The notes beneath the pieces are model-generated. The model saw only the letters and a program-made list of their open reading frames with translations, was not told the DNA's origin and did not search any database. A program made the position numbers and the translations under genes. Source: Carallia brachiata (taxonomy: Eukaryota; Streptophyta; Magnoliopsida; Malpighiales; Rhizophoraceae). From it: DNA of 64,000 nt. The stretch covers positions 1,116,001 to 1,180,000 of the forward strand of contig JADCRB010000034.1 in assembly GCA_021464245.1 (NCBI GenBank), in the 5' to 3' direction. Below are positions 49,781 to 63,426 of this stretch, in pieces; within the stretch, counting starts at the first letter, position 1, and each line of letters begins with the position of its first letter.

Positions 49781-52421
49781 TCACCGCATTGGCTGCTGAT
49801 TGTAATGATTCTTCTCTTTTTTCTTAGCAGCAGCAAGCTTTGCACTCCTAGCAGCAGCTTCGATTGCAGCAGCTCGGGCAGCAGCATCCATCACTCTACT
49901 CGACTTCTTCTTTGCAGAAGCCACCTTCTTCAGTCTCTCTTTTACATCAACCACAGGTGCATCTTCTGCTTTCTCTGTCTCAGCAGTTTCATCTGTCCCA
50001 TTTCCAATATCCACACCAGGAGGCCTGTCCTGGGATTCTTGTGCCTCCTTCGAAGACTTTTCCTTCTTCTTCTTCTTCTTTGCACTTTTGCTCTCCCCAG
50101 TGGCATTTTCCTTCTTTTGCTCCTCTCCATTAGCCTCTGCATTTTTCTCTTTTGCCACAACTGCACTCGGGACAAAAATTCATGTTAGACAACCAGACCA
50201 CAAGTATTAAACGACAACCTAGTAAATCATAGTGTTTCACAAAAACGTGGATAACAGAACCCAATTTTATGATTTAACAGGCATGCTTCTGCCTTTCCAT
50301 TCTGCTTCCATATCCTCAAGCGCATTAAGTTTTATTACAAAAGGCCACAACCAAGAAAGTCATAAAGGGCATCTACCACAATAGAATGAGATGCATGAAC
50401 ACAGAATGTTGGGACACAATGGCAACAAGAAAGAACTTAAAGATGTGCGCAAAACAATGCAGTAATGCTACGTTACCATGGGAGTCACCTTGGCTGCATC
50501 TATCCTGCTTAGCATATCCCAACTCCGCAAGAACTGCATCAAGTTCTTTGAGCTCCTTTTTCTTGAGTTCCTTTTTTGAAAGCTGCCTTTCCATGTCTTT
50601 AGGAGCCAACAAACCTTCATAAGGCTTCTTGACAACAGGCTCTGGTACCACAGATGCCTCAATCTCATGTTCACTTTCATGCTCTTCCTCAATGACATCA
50701 TCCAATTCATCAAGGCCTTCTTCCTCACTCTCACTCTCCTGGGAATGAAAACCACATAAATGCAGGATACATGGATCATAACCCTATCATCCCATATGTG
50801 AGACATAGCAAACTGCAATTCAGTTTCTTCTATACAACAGGAAATGTCAAAATAAAAGGGAAAGAGGGAAGTTAACATGCAGAACACTCAATTAAATGAC
50901 TTGAAAAGCAAAACAGCAGCATCCCTTCAAAGAATCACATTGATCTCCATGCAGCTAATTAACGACAGAAATAAAATGGAAAAACTGTATCCAACAACCC
51001 AACAGGGGTGCGAAAGCAAAGAATTCCAAAACATCAGGATTTCAATTATGGAACCCCCCTTGTGTCAATAAAGTAAGAATGTTGAGTGTCATCTCCCAAT
51101 TAGGGAGCATGGCTATATTTGTATTACTACCATATTGCTTTAGACATTGCACAAATTCGATGCAGGACAACTACCACCATCTCAGTGCCCCCACTGCTAC
51201 AGTATGTGAGCACTGAGCAGTATTCATTGGGCCCACGGCCGAGCAAAAATCAATGATAGTTCATGTGATGGTTGCAAGCCCCACAAAATTGACCTCCATC
51301 CTCTTGAATGGAACGAGCTATCTTACATGGTGTAGGGTGGTCTTGAACTCTTGATGACTATCTGGAGTATGGAAAAAGAGGAGCATCTTTCTGTTCAATC
51401 CCCCAAAGAAGGACGATCAGGGATGATTAATTGTCTACTCAAGACACTATGTACAGATTGCGAATTCTTTAGATTCCTCTATACATATTCGATGTGAGAC
51501 AGACTAAACATTAACACACAACCAATCTCTTAACAACTCAACTCATTGATATCACCTGACATGAAATAGTCAGGTGATGTGGTGTTCATCAATCCTTTCA
51601 TCATCCCAAATTCCTTTGTTTGCTAAAATTTTACAGTATATTTTCAACATGCAGTTGCAATATGTCCTGAATATCTAGAAATTGGAAAAAAAAGAAAAAA
51701 AAAAAACCGATTGACTTGATTGTCCACTAAAACTATTGACTCCTCTATAAGACACCGTATAAAACAATTCCTCATGATCACATTATCTAAGTCCCCCAAA
51801 ACTCAACCACTCACACACAAAAGAGAAAGGGCAAAACTCTTTCTAACATTGCCATTTCCACAACTCTAAAAATAAAAAGAAACAGCCAAACGCATCAAGT
51901 TCCACGGTCAATCACACCCAGGTTTACTAGTACACCGCCCAGAATTTATCAAGGATGTCAGGTTCAGCCAGTATACAGAATTCACCAATCAAAATTCACT
52001 AATTAAACTCAAATCTAAATTTTCTTTTTTTTTTTAAAAGGAGCTGGCAAGAACAGATAAACCAAACAAGGCAAATAAAGCAACGGCCAAAAGTCCATTA
52101 CCTCCAAAGTTTCATCTTCCACCTTAGGAACCACAGCAGCGGCGGCCCAGACGGAGGGAGGCGGTGCAGTGGTGGCAAAGTAATCATCTTCATCCTCATC
52201 ATCCACGTCAGCCCACGATTTCACCGTCAGTGGCGTCGGAGCCCAGAAAACCTCCTTCTGTTGCTCCTTGGATCTGGTGGCGGCGGCGGCGGCGGTGACT
52301 GTGGATTTTTGGGACCCACCATCTTTCTCTTCTTCTTCCTCAAACTATCCAGCGCTGCGAACACATTAGAGTTGCTAAGCACCACCGACTCATCTTTTCT
52401 GCTCCCTCCTCCTCCTACCAT
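49781..52421 (-). pseudogene. Acidic/lysine-rich protein, tandem copy 1, frame broken in exon 1
   Basis: Exons: 52421-52102, 50738-50477, 50160-49781. Exon 1 starts MVGGGGSRKDESVVLSNSNV then FAALDSLRKKKRK. The frame then slips: copy 2 continues DSGSHKSTATATKSEQ and KEVFWAPAPLTSKSWADVDD, whereas here the matching residues (SWADVDDEDEDDYFATTAPP) lie in another frame and the first frame stops at about 52227. Copy 1 is 4 nt shorter than copy 2 in the AAG tract, that is one codon plus one base; total exon length 962 nt is one short of a multiple of three. Exon 2 is acidic with a conserved QLSKKELKKKELKELDAVLA helix; exon 3 has KKKKKKEKSS and an alanine/lysine coiled coil ending HYNQQPMR. I do not recognise the family; nuclear or nucleolar location is a guess from composition. 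Confidence 0.75.
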
Positions 52422-54170
52422 CTCCAATCCAGTTGCAGGACAGTCTCACTCTCGTAAGCAACCAAACAAAAGCTTCGATCTTTATATCCAAGTTTTTATC
52501 TTTTTATTCTGCAAATTTAGAAAACTTTTCAGATGGTCTGAAAATTTTGATGGGTCAGTTTCTGATTTGAGTTAGAAAGGCAAACAATTGGTATTTGGGA
52601 TATGGCGGTGAAGTTTTGGTGAACGAAATAAAGGCAAACAAAAAAAAAAAAGCCTTGTTTTTATCAACGAATTTGGTTCAGATTTATCAATTTAATTGTA
52701 CGTTAAAAAAAGCAAGAATTCTAAGGAAAAACAAGAAAAAAGATTGGGTGCTGCTAATTAAGGAGGTTTGGCGAAGATATGGAATCTGTCGCTGCTGTTA
52801 ACACCAAAACAACGTCGTTTTTTGGTGACAACGCTAAAGCCGCAGCCTCAAATGGTGGTGCCGGCGACTGAGAAACCCACACAACTGTCTCTCTATTATC
52901 TTTTGAGAGACTTTTACTGCAGAAAATAAAGTTTGACCAAAAAGAAAAATGGGTATATAATAGATAATTGGATTGCTGACAGAGGTGGCTAAAGTGGAGG
53001 AAATAAGCTGAATTAGCTTAAAATAAAACAATTTTAAGTTCGTTAATATATAAGTTTGTTTGGGATGAAAGAAGACTGGACGCACTGGACGGATGTGGGA
53101 TGCTGTATTTACGAAGGAATTAACCAGAATTGATGAATTTACCTTATTTGTTTCGAATGGAAACCGACTTAAAATAATGGCAGTGGCTGGTAGAGAAAAA
53201 CTGTGGCACAGCATTCTGTTTTAGAGTTAAATATCATCGTGATGAGTGATAAAGTTAAGTTTAATCTCGTTAATATTTAAATAATAAATTTATATTTTTA
53301 AAATAATTAAATAAAATATTATAAATAAAAATTATTTTTTAATTTGTATATCAAATGATCGAAATACTTGTAATGAAATCTTTTAGTTAATAAAAAAAAA
53401 GCCACAAAATTGAGGATCATCTATTTTATCAAATTTACCCTTCACCAAAAAGGACCAAACAAAATTTAATTTAAATAAAAATAAAATAATTAATCTAACA
53501 ATATATCTGATTAGTTTATTCAGATTTAACCAGGATGCCCTTTCTTCCTCTTAATCAGGCACCTCTTAATCAGGCAACTCTGACAGAAAATCATTTGACT
53601 GTTTTTTTTTTTTCACTTATTTTCCTCCCTTCCACGTCACTTTACAAGTTCCAACGTGCAAACAAGGAGATTGCTTTTTGTTTAAAGTCTAAAAAGAATG
53701 ATCTTTTACTCTTGTTGCAAGCTGCTCCAGGATATCACGATGCTTCTTAAGAATATGAAAAATAAGAACTTAGGCTTCCAAAATATTGAATTCGAGTCGA
53801 AAGGGCTTTGGCATTTTATCTCCTTAGGTCTTGTGAACACAGAGGAATTGAAATCAATGCCATGATCTATTGTGCAATGCCCCAATTTACATTGGGTTCT
53901 ACTCAGCAAAGTTTTAGAAAATGAGAACCAAAATGTTGTCCCTTGAACTTGGCATGGCTTAAATCAAATTAATATATTTGGAAGATGACGCATGAAATAC
54001 GTGAAGAAGCTTTTTTTTTTTCCTCTTTTCAAGAGCAAAAGTTCGCTGTTGAAAGCCATTTTCCCAAAACCAGATTCTCTCAAGTCTTATTTTCATTTGA
54101 CAAAAATACATGTCCACCTGTATGGAAAACGAAATAACAAGAAAATCAAAAGTTGTTTTTTTTTCCCAGC
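52422..54170. other. Promoter of copy 1 and spacer to copy 2
   Basis: The stretch at 52800-52910 ('acgtcgtttttt', 'ggtggtgccgg', 'gagaaacccacac') resembles 63820-63940 upstream of copy 2, so the duplication includes promoter DNA. 54040-54170 resembles the 3' UTR of copy 1. No other gene is seen. Confidence 0.55.
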
Positions 54171-57100
54171 TCACCGCAATGGCTGTTGATTGTAGTGATT
54201 CTTCTCTTTTTTCTTTGCAGCAGCAAGCCTTGCACTCCTAGCAGCCGCCTCACTTGCAGCAGCTCGGGCAGCAGCATCGACTTCTTTACTAGACTTCTTC
54301 TTCTTTGCAGAAGCCACTTTCTTCAATCGCTCTTTAACATCAACAACAGAAGCGTCTTCTGGCTTCTCTGCTTCAGCATTTTCGCTAGGCCCATTTACAG
54401 CATCTACGCCATGAGGCTCGTCCTGGGATTCTTTTGCTTCCTTCGAGGATTTTTCCTTCTTCTTCTTCTTCTTTGTACTTTTGCTCTCCCCGGCGGGTTT
54501 TTCCTTATTTTGCTCTTCTCCATTAACCTCTGCTTTTTTCTGTTGTGCAATTGCTGCAATCAGCACAAAATTGTAGATTAGAAACCAACAGTATTAAACC
54601 ACAAAGCTAATCAAATACATTATTCCGAAAGGGGGTGGACTACAAAAACCCAATTTCATGATGTAAATAAGTGGTTATATACCTCTCCCTAGTGCTTCCA
54701 ATATGCTTAAGTGCAATAATTACAATAATGAAGAACATAACAAGGAAACTATCCTACAGTAAATATAAGTCTACGCTGGAAACAAAGATTGAAGGAGATT
54801 CCAAGGAAGGAGACTTGAGGAGAAAAATCACAAAGGGAAACTATCACAAACTAATCAGATGCACAAAACAGAAGAGTATTGGGATAAAATGGTTACGGTA
54901 AGAAAAAAACTTCAAGATATGTCCCTAACAATGCAGTAACGCTAGGTTACCGTGGGGGTCATATTGGCCACATGTCTCCTGTTTAGCATATCCCAGTTCA
55001 GCAAGAACTGCGTCAAGTTCTTCAAGCCCCTTTTTCTTCAGTTCTTTCTTTGAGAGCTGCCTTTCGGTGTCCTTAGGCACCAGAGAAGCTTCAGAAGGCT
55101 TCTTCACAATGGGCTCTTCTACAATGGGTGCCTCGAGCTCATGCTCATTTTCATGTTCTTCGTCAACATCATCGTCAACTTCGTCAAGACCTTCTTCCTC
55201 ACTTTCGCTTTCCTGTGAGCCAAAACCACATCCATGTGAAAAACATGCATCACAAAACCATCAAATAGCATGTTTGATGCAGTAAACTCTTCAATTTATT
55301 CTTTCTTAGCAACTTATGTATAGAAGATGGTTTCAACATTATCATTACAAATATTTACCAATGAAAACATTCTTGGTATGGCAGAGACAGTGAACATACT
55401 ACTACCATTTGCTGCATACTTCTGGCTAGACTTGACTTGATTTATATCCATTATCACAGGGCAAATAACCCAGTATAAAAGGTTGCCTAGCTACACAGAT
55501 AGATCCCACCAATTAGAATGTTGGCAACCTTAACAAGGGAGAAGTAGACAGCTAAATCTCATTTATGTTTTTCTGAGTTGTGGAAATGGGGAAGACTGAA
55601 TGGATGAAAGGCCATACACAAAATGTGGCATATGGGTGCCAAAGTCAAATGAAAAGTACCAAGGGCAATCATGATAATTAAAGAAAAATTGCAAACAAAA
55701 GATTCAGGTTAAAAAAAAGTTTAAAAAAAAAAAAAAACTTTCGAATATCAAAGTATCTCCCCCTCCTGCCACTGAGGGTGAAGTTCCCGCCACTGTTGAA
55801 CTAGGAAGGCGATAGTCACTCCATTGCACTATAAGAGGTTTGAGATATAGTAACATACTAATCCCTTCCCCACTCCAAATAATACAAAACTTAATAAAAA
55901 AAAAATGAATGAATTGCAGGATTATGGAGCACAGATTCCATTTCTAATCAAGAAACACCCAGCATTGCTTGGCATAACTTCTACCCCGATCAGCTTCAAC
56001 AAAGAAAATTAAAATCATCCGTTCTAAGATCCTAAGAGCTTATTAACTGAAAATGAAAATGGGTAGCAAATCTAGGCTTCCCAAAATGGCAAAATACATG
56101 CTCAAGGCAACAAAGTTTGATTGATCACTTGTGAGCCAAATCAAAGGGTGAGAACTCCTTCATTAGATAAAGACATATGCAAGGTTCAAAGAACCACATT
56201 ATCCTTCATACAGCTTAATCCATCACAATAATTACAGAAACACAAAGTGAAAAAAAAATACATCCTACAAAGCAATTAAAGCATTAGACTGTCAAAAATA
56301 AGTGATGGGTGGCAAAATCCATGATCAAAGCAACGAAATGTGATTGACTACACGTGCAAGCAAAATGAAAGTCCGCTAACTCCATCACTGGCGAAAAACA
56401 CATGTCAGATTCCAATTATCACATTAATCTTTCTACGAGGCATCATGACATTGATAATGAAGCATCAAATGGAAACAACTGTATCCTACAACCCAACAGA
56501 AGTGCTAAAGTACAGAAATACAAAACATCAGGATGCATTTATGGAACTCCAAGCTTCTTTAACTTATCAGAAATGGTTCCATAGTCAGATTCTTTATTGC
56601 AGGAATTGTGATTCTACTTTATGCAACATGTTACAAACATACACACACACAAAAATCTGCTAAACTCGTACAGGGTATACTTTCAACATGCAACTAAAAT
56701 GAATTCTGAAAATCTGGGAATGGCTAAAAAATAGATCTAATCAACATGCTCTAAAAGATATTACATTTGACAATTCCCCATGCCCCCATTCTCAAAGCCA
56801 CCAGAACCACCCACCACCCGACCAACCAAAGACATGCACAAAGACACAAACATAGACAGGGATAAGAAAAAAAAAGGTAGCACATTATCCTTTCTAACAG
56901 GTGATTTTCTTAGCTAGAAATGCCGCAGAAACAACGAAAATAATCAAGTTCTGCGATCAAGTCCACCTGCATTTTTCCAAACATGGTACCACCCATTAAA
57001 CATTAGACCACCGCAATCAGTCAGATTCAAGAGCATACCCACCAAAATCACTAGATCAAAGTTAAACATTCAAGGACAGAGAATTGCAAAGCCAAAGCCA

Positions 57101-57400
57101 AATAAACCAACATACAGAGAGCAAGACCCAAAGGGCTATTATTATTACCTCCACATGGTCCTTTCCAGCCTCAGAACCAGCGGCTCCGCCCCAGACGGAC
57201 ACAGGGGGTGCGGCGGTGGCAAAGTAATCATCTTCGTCCTCATCGTCAACGTCGGCCCACGATTTAGAAGTGAGCGGCGCCGGAGCCCAGAAAACCTCCT
57301 TCCCTTGTTCAGATTTGGTGGCGGTGGCAGTGGATTTGTGGGACCCACTATCTTTCTTCTTCTTCTTCCTCAAACTGTCCAGCGCAGCAAACACATTGGA

Positions 57401-57416
57401 GTTGTTTAGCACCACT
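57401..57416. repeat. Target-site duplication, 3' side of the LINE
   Basis: GTTGTTTAGCACCACT, identical to 63411-63426. The last T could instead belong to the poly(A) tail. Confidence 0.9.
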
Positions 57417-57487
57417 TTTTTTTGGTACAGAAGATGCAGGAAAGAACAAGCTAGAAAGAAAGAAACAAAACAGAATCAAAAGCACAA

Positions 57488-60400
57488 CTATAGTCTAGGA
57501 TGCATGACACCGTAGTTGTCTGCATCAAGTAAGTTTCGTATCCCAATTGGCGGTGTTTGTAAAAAGATTTCACCACCTGCACTTGAGGCTCCCATTTTTG
57601 CAAGGTAGTCTGCACAGGCATTTCCCTCTCTCAGAACGTGTTGAAACTTAATTTCCCAGTGTCGTTGCTGCAATGCTTGGATGTCTCCAACAAGAACTTG
57701 AGATGGATGAGCCGATCCCAACTGTTTTCCAATCAATCGGAGGGCTTCCAAGGAATCGGATTCAACGATTATGGCTCGAAACCCTTTATCCCATGCGATC
57801 TCCATACCTCTTCTTATGGCCAGTAATTCAGCCACCATGTTAGTGGTCACACCAACTGACATTGAGAAACCCCCAGCCACCTTCCCACAGCATCTCTAAA
57901 AATCCCCCCACATCCAGCTCTGCCAGGATTTCCCATTGAGCTACCGTCTATGTTTAGCTTGATCCATCCATGTTGTGGTGGCATCCAGGACACAAGCCTA
58001 ACAGGAGACTTGAAGCCAACTTCTCTTATCGGAAAGCTTATATTGCAGTCCATGACCAGTCCGTAAATTTTCTGTGTTTGAAGAAACTTGTTGGACATAT
58101 TGCCATTGATAACTTCGTCATTTCGAGCCTGCCATATGGTCCAACAAGCACACAAGAAAAACAAGCCCGGGGCACGCAATCCAATCAGAGTATCAAAATT
58201 TTTGAGAAATTTCATAATCCAACATGTATTTCTTCCCTATAAAAGGGATCAGGAGCTCCTGTGGGGAATAGCATCTCCCACACACATCTAGCATAAGTAC
58301 AATCTCTCAAGACATGCATAATTGATTCTTCCCCTGCAAGACAGCGTCCACACAAAGGGGAAGTGCAAAGCCCACGGCGAAATCGTTCCAAATTGGTCAG
58401 CAAGCGCCCTTTCAAAATTTGCCACAAGAACATTTTCAGTTTCTGGGGGACTTTCAATTTCCAAACCCACCTCCATATTGGATCCGGTGACCCTGCTGAA
58501 GAACCATTAACTAGCCAAGCATACCCGGTCCTAGCTGAATATGAGCCATCCTGGCTGCCTATCCAAGCCACTGAATCTTCACAAACCACATATCTGGGCA
58601 ATGGAGTTGATTCAATCATTTTCTTAACAGCTGGTGGTATTATTGTGGACAGGACATCCAGATCCCATCTCCCATTGCTGATAATGTGATTGACCTTAGC
58701 ATGTAGTTCTCCTGGGTCAATCATTGGCACCATCTCGGTGAGGCACTTGCCCAGCAGCCACCTGTCATGCCATAAGGAAGTGCTGTGACCGTTGCTCACC
58801 CGGATTCCAAACCCATCTTCTAAATGATCAAAGCAATGAGTGATTGATTTCCAGGTTATCGATGCATGAGAGTTACACGGGACCATAGCACGAGAGGAAT
58901 CACAGTATTTATGTCGAAGCATTGAAACCCAAATTTTGTTTCTGTTGCACAATATATCCCAGCATAATTTCCCCAACATAGCAATATTATTCCAACGTGC
59001 CTGTCTCAATCCAAGGCCACCTTCGAATTTCGGGCGAGTTATCACTTCCCAACTAACCAAGTGAACTCCTTTTTTGTCCTGATCTGATGACCAAATAAAT
59101 CTGCGTGTTATCCGGTCTAACTCATCACAAATAGAAGCTGGCAACCAGACGGTTTGCATCGTATATATGGGAATTGAAGCAAGACAATTTTGAGCTAGAG
59201 TTACTCTCCCAGCTAAGTTCAAAAGCTTAGATTTCCACACGCTTAGTTTCTGGCGTACCTTATCCAAAATGTAGGCATATGTGGCTCTGTTTCTTCGGTT
59301 TTGCAAAAGTGGACTTCCCAGATACACTCCCATGTCAGTAGCGAAGCAGAAATTACTGACTCGCTTAATGCCTCGAATGATCTCCCGCGGGACAGATTTG
59401 GAAATTATGGCCCTGGACTTTGTATCATTAATCTTGCACCCCGAAGCCCGACAAAAATTATCTAGAGTAGATCGAATGACACGAGCTTGCTCCATCGTTG
59501 CTTGAGCAAAAATCATTAAGTCATCAGCAAATAGTAAGTGAGAAATAGAAGGACCCCCTCTACTACACCTGATCGGCTTCCATTCCCGGTGATTTACCAG
59601 CTGCTGAATAAGCAGAGAGAGCTTCTCCATGCACATAAGGAATAAATATGGAGATAGTGGATCTCCCTGGCGCAGTCCTCTGTGTGGTTTGAGCGTCTCC
59701 AACCGAGCCCCATTCCACAACACCATCAACGACGAACTGGAAACACAGAACATTATGAGGTCAACAGTGGCGCCTGGGAAGCCAAAATCATGCAACGTCT
59801 GCCGCAAGAAGGTCCAGTCAACCCGGTCATACGCTTTTTCTAGATCAACTTTAAAAGCCATAGCTCCCTTCTTGCTCTTAGTTTTCTTAATATAATTCAT
59901 AACTTCCTGAGCAACAACAATATTATCAGAAGAGCATCTCCCCGGAATAAAGCTTCCCTGCAGAGGACTGATAATATCATCAAGAAGGGGGCGCACCCGA
60001 TTCACCAAGACTTTAGTTATAAGCTTAAAGGCCACATTGCAAAGTGAGATGGGTCGAAATTTGGATATGGTATCTGCATTTTCCATTTTCGGAATAAGGC
60101 AGATCAATGTTTCAGACAATTTCGCATCAAATCTTCCTGTTAGAAAAGCCTTCTGAACCAGACTTACCAAATCTTTCCCAATAAGATCCCAATAAGTCTT
60201 GAAGAAAATTGGTTGGAAGCCATCAGGGCCAGGTGCCTTGAATGATTTCATAGCATTAAGAGCAGTGCGGACTTCTTCACAGGAGACCGGTTGCAAGAGG
60301 CTCTGCTGCTGATCTCTCGAAAGTACGGGGTGATTCTCAATGGTGGGGAATTGGGAAATATTTTCTGTGGAGCAAAAAATGTGCCGAAAATGCTCCAGAA

Positions 60401-61585
60401 CGTTCGTTTTGATCGCCTGCTGATCATAACTCCATACACCGTTTGCCAACCGCAGACCCTCAATCTTGTTAGCTTTGCGTCTTGCAATAGTTGACGCGTG
60501 AAAGAAACGCGTTCCTCTATCTCCAAGTTGCAGCCACTGTATCCGGGATTTTTGGAACCATAACAATTCTTCTTGCCTAAGCACCAGGTTGAATTCTGAA
60601 AGTAACCTCTTCTCCAAAGCAACAAGGAAGGGGTCTTGATAATGTTCTAGAGCCATTTGAATCCCATTAATTCTCGCTTGGAGCTGCCTTTTTCTTCGAA
60701 AAATGTTACCAAAGACACTCTGGTTAAATTCTACTGCTGCATGCTGGACAGCCTCCAATTTCTCATGGATGGAAATGCAACTCGTTCCCCAAGCCTGCCG
60801 GACAACCTCAGGAAAATTTTCATGTGTTAGCCAAGCTGCTTCGAAGCGAAAGGGTCGGGGGAGACGTTCCGTGGGATATCCCGAGACAAGCAGCAGAGGG
60901 TGGTGATCCGAGTGAGTTCGGGGCAAAACGACCAAAGAGCACTCAGGGAACATTAGTCTCCAATCTTCCGTGGCAAGAGCTCGATCAATCCTTTCTGAAA
61001 TCACAACTCGCCCATGTTCCGTCTGGTGCCAAGTAAAAAAGGGACCTTTGAATCCCAAGTCTTGAAAACCACAGTATTCAACATTGTCAACAAACTTCTT
61101 AATACGATTATAGTAGATACGACCTCCTTTCTTCTCTGCCGGACTACTGATGTCATTAAAGTCCCCCATGAGCAACCAGGGAGTACTAGACTGTTCAGAT
61201 AATCCTCGTATATCCGTCCAAAAAGCCTCTCTGTACGACGCTATGGGGCTAGCGTAGACTGCCGAGCACCGCCACTCCATACGTCCCGGCTGAGAAATGG
61301 AGAAATGAATGGATTGAGGATTAATAGTAACATGATTGATTGCTAACTTGCTGCTCTTCCAGAGGACCCATATACCCCCAGCAAATCCACATGGGTCTGA
61401 GATGATATGTTTATCGAAACCAAGAAACTCCCACTTACGTTCCACTTTAGAAAATGGAATGTGAGTCTCCATGATGAACATCATATCGGGACGATGGGTT
61501 CTCACACCAAATGGGCTAAATGCCTTTTCGCATTTTCATTGCCTGCTCCTCTAATATTCCAACATAGAATTTTAAAATTCTCCAT
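57488..61585 (-). pseudogene. LINE ORF2: endonuclease, reverse transcriptase, RNase H, with three frameshifts
   Basis: ATG at 61585 begins MENFKILCWNIRGAG (AP-endonuclease start). One slip near 61505 leads to the long open stretch of 1097 codons to 58212. The endonuclease has METHI, MGDFND (about 61153-61170) and SDHHPLL. The reverse transcriptase has the QGSFIPGR and LEKAYDRVDW blocks, RGLRQGDPLSPYLF and the catalytic FADDL (about 59519-59533). A zinc-finger-like C..C..H..C tract (CGRCLAGEESIMHVLRDC) lies near its end. A slip at about 58215 leads to CWIMKFL and LNIDGSSMGNPGRAGCGGIF (RNase H). Another at about 57868 leads to GGFSMSVGV, VESDSLEAL and REGNACADYLAKMG. Domain order and motifs are complete, so only small indels separate it from an intact ORF2. 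Confidence 0.93.
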
Positions 61586-61656
61586 GTGAGCTAAATCCAT
61601 AAATAAACAAAGAGATAGTAGGACAAAAAAACAAACCAGGTTCTTTCTCAAGGCTG

Positions 61657-63372
61657 TCATATGGATCCATGATGTGCCCTTGTAACCCCTGCCTCAATGG
61701 CTTCCGCCACCTCCAGCTCCATGTCAGGATTTTCTGAGTGTAATATTGGAGATGATCCCTTGCCCCCATGCATATCTAATGGGCGTTCCAATCCATCAGT
61801 TGGGAATGGGGAGCTAGATTGAGAAGTAGATCCAGCAGTGAAAAAAATCCCATCCAAAGGTGTTCGCATCAGCAGGGACCCCTGGTCCGTTTGAAGCACC
61901 CTGTTGCCTGCATTTCCTTGGAGCCCTTCAGTAAATTTCCCCAGTGTATCCAAGTTCGATAATCCAGACCTGGACCCAACCCCACTAGAATTTGGATCCA
62001 CATTTTCTTTCAAAATGAAGCTTTTGTCTTGCGTTGCCTTCCAACCATCTTAGACGGCTTATTCCCCCGGGTGTCCATTCCTCTCACGGCCAGCAGCCTG
62101 CGCTTCTTTCTCATTCCCACCTACAGTAAAACCCACCTCACTCGAGCCCTCTTCCCTTTGTCCCTTGGCTTCCCTACATCCTGATTAATAGTCTCTCTAA
62201 AATTAGGTGCCACCAAATTCACACTATTAGGACGCTCTTCAGTTACCTTATTGCTCCCCAAAGAAGAGAATCTATTTGCATTAGGAGTCCCCCCACTCTC
62301 GTTTGCTTCTTATCTTGATTAAATGTGGGGCGCTTTCTACGTGTTACTACCCATCCAAGGCCCGAAATTAGCCGACTCCCGATCAGGACCCATCTCCAGG
62401 TTGGACTCTGACACCATCTCCGAGTTACTATCTTGCTTCAGACCTTCCTCTCCAGTATGTGACCCCCTGGTTGCCTCCTGGTGGTCTGTGCTGTGGTGAT
62501 TTCCTGTGGCATTCGCACAGGTGCCAGTAGCATGCCCAAATCTCCCACAAGTCAGACATTACCGTGTGTAGACTCTCATATTCCACCCGTTGGCACCAGT
62601 CATTAACCCAAATCTCAGGGATCAACGGTTTTGTGAGGTCCAGTTCCACACAGACTCGTGCAAACCGGCCTCTAGTTGCAAACATTGTTTTCGATCAATT
62701 TTAACAGGCTTACCAACACAGGAAGCAATAGCCATAAGTGCATCATCATTATAAAACATGACTGAAAGTTCCGGGAAACGAACCCAGGCTAGAGTGGCTC
62801 AACTGGTGCCCTCGACGGCACAAAATGCCGATCCCAACTACGGACAGTAAGGTAATGGTCCTGGATGGTCCATGGACCACCACTAATTACTCTATCTAAA
62901 TCATCATCTTGATTAAACCTGACCAATAACAACCATAACCCAAATCCATTAAATCCATACCTCCGGCTGGCTTCCATATTTGCTCAAGCTTGCTCACCAA
63001 AAATTGGTACCCAACATCCTTGCCCAACAGCTTGACAATCAGGGCCTTCATCCATGGCTGGGCGAAGGAATCCATGAGGTTTTCCTGGAATTTGACCTGT
63101 GGTTGCAAGGGATTTCCATTCTTGTAGCCGATGGAAATTTGACTTGTCGCATATAGGTCAATTCCGGGCGAAATCGAAGAAGCTCTCTTGTTCAGAAGTT
63201 TATCCTTGAAGGATTCCCTCCGAGGATGACCCATCTCTCCAATTGAACGCACGCCATCTTCAATCGCATCTATCATCACCTGTTCGGGCAAGGGGTCGGG
63301 GGGATCTGGGTTATCGGGCAAGGGGCGATCGCCAGAGCTAGGAACCTTCGAGAGAGCAGGGGGAAGAGACAT
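61657..63372 (-). pseudogene. LINE ORF1: DUF4283 domain and CCHC zinc knuckle, broken
   Basis: It starts MSLPPALSKVPSSGDRPLP. The DUF4283-type RNA-binding region follows (WMKALIVKLLGKDVGYQFL, then in another frame LVRFNQDDDLDRVISGGPW and TIQDHYLTVRSWDRHF, then LAWVRFPELSVMFYND). A zinc knuckle CLTCGRFGHATGTC lies at about 62510-62556. The serine/glycine-rich C-terminus stops at 61657. At least three frame changes and internal stops interrupt it (near 62900-62950, 62700, 62570). This is the usual nucleic-acid-binding ORF1 of plant L1 LINEs. Confidence 0.85.
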
Positions 63373-63410
63373 TTTAACTTTTAAAATGTTCAAATTAAAT
63401 GAATGGTCAT

Positions 63411-63426
63411 GTTGTTTAGCACCACT
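63411..63426. repeat. Target-site duplication, 5' side of the LINE
   Basis: GTTGTTTAGCACCACT, identical to 57401-57416. In copy 1 the homologous site reads gttgctaagcaccacc once, uninterrupted. Confidence 0.95.

Larger units (their letters stand above)
57417..63410 (-). mobile_element. Nearly full-length plant L1-type LINE (about 6.0 kb)
   Basis: On the minus strand it runs from a 38-bp leader before ORF1 (63372) through ORF1 and ORF2 to a 7-8 base poly(A) tail at 57417-57423. It is bounded by a 16-bp target-site duplication, the mark of target-primed reverse transcription. ORF2 carries endonuclease, reverse transcriptase and an RNase H domain, the plant L1 arrangement. Several frameshifts make it non-autonomous now. 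The short leader may mean slight 5' truncation. Confidence 0.95.

Noticed and set aside
49805..50188. Plus-strand open frame antisense to exon 3 of copy 1 (and the same at 54153-54581)
   Set aside because: Ser/Leu/Phe-rich shadow of Ala/Lys-rich coding sequence; conservation follows the minus-strand protein.
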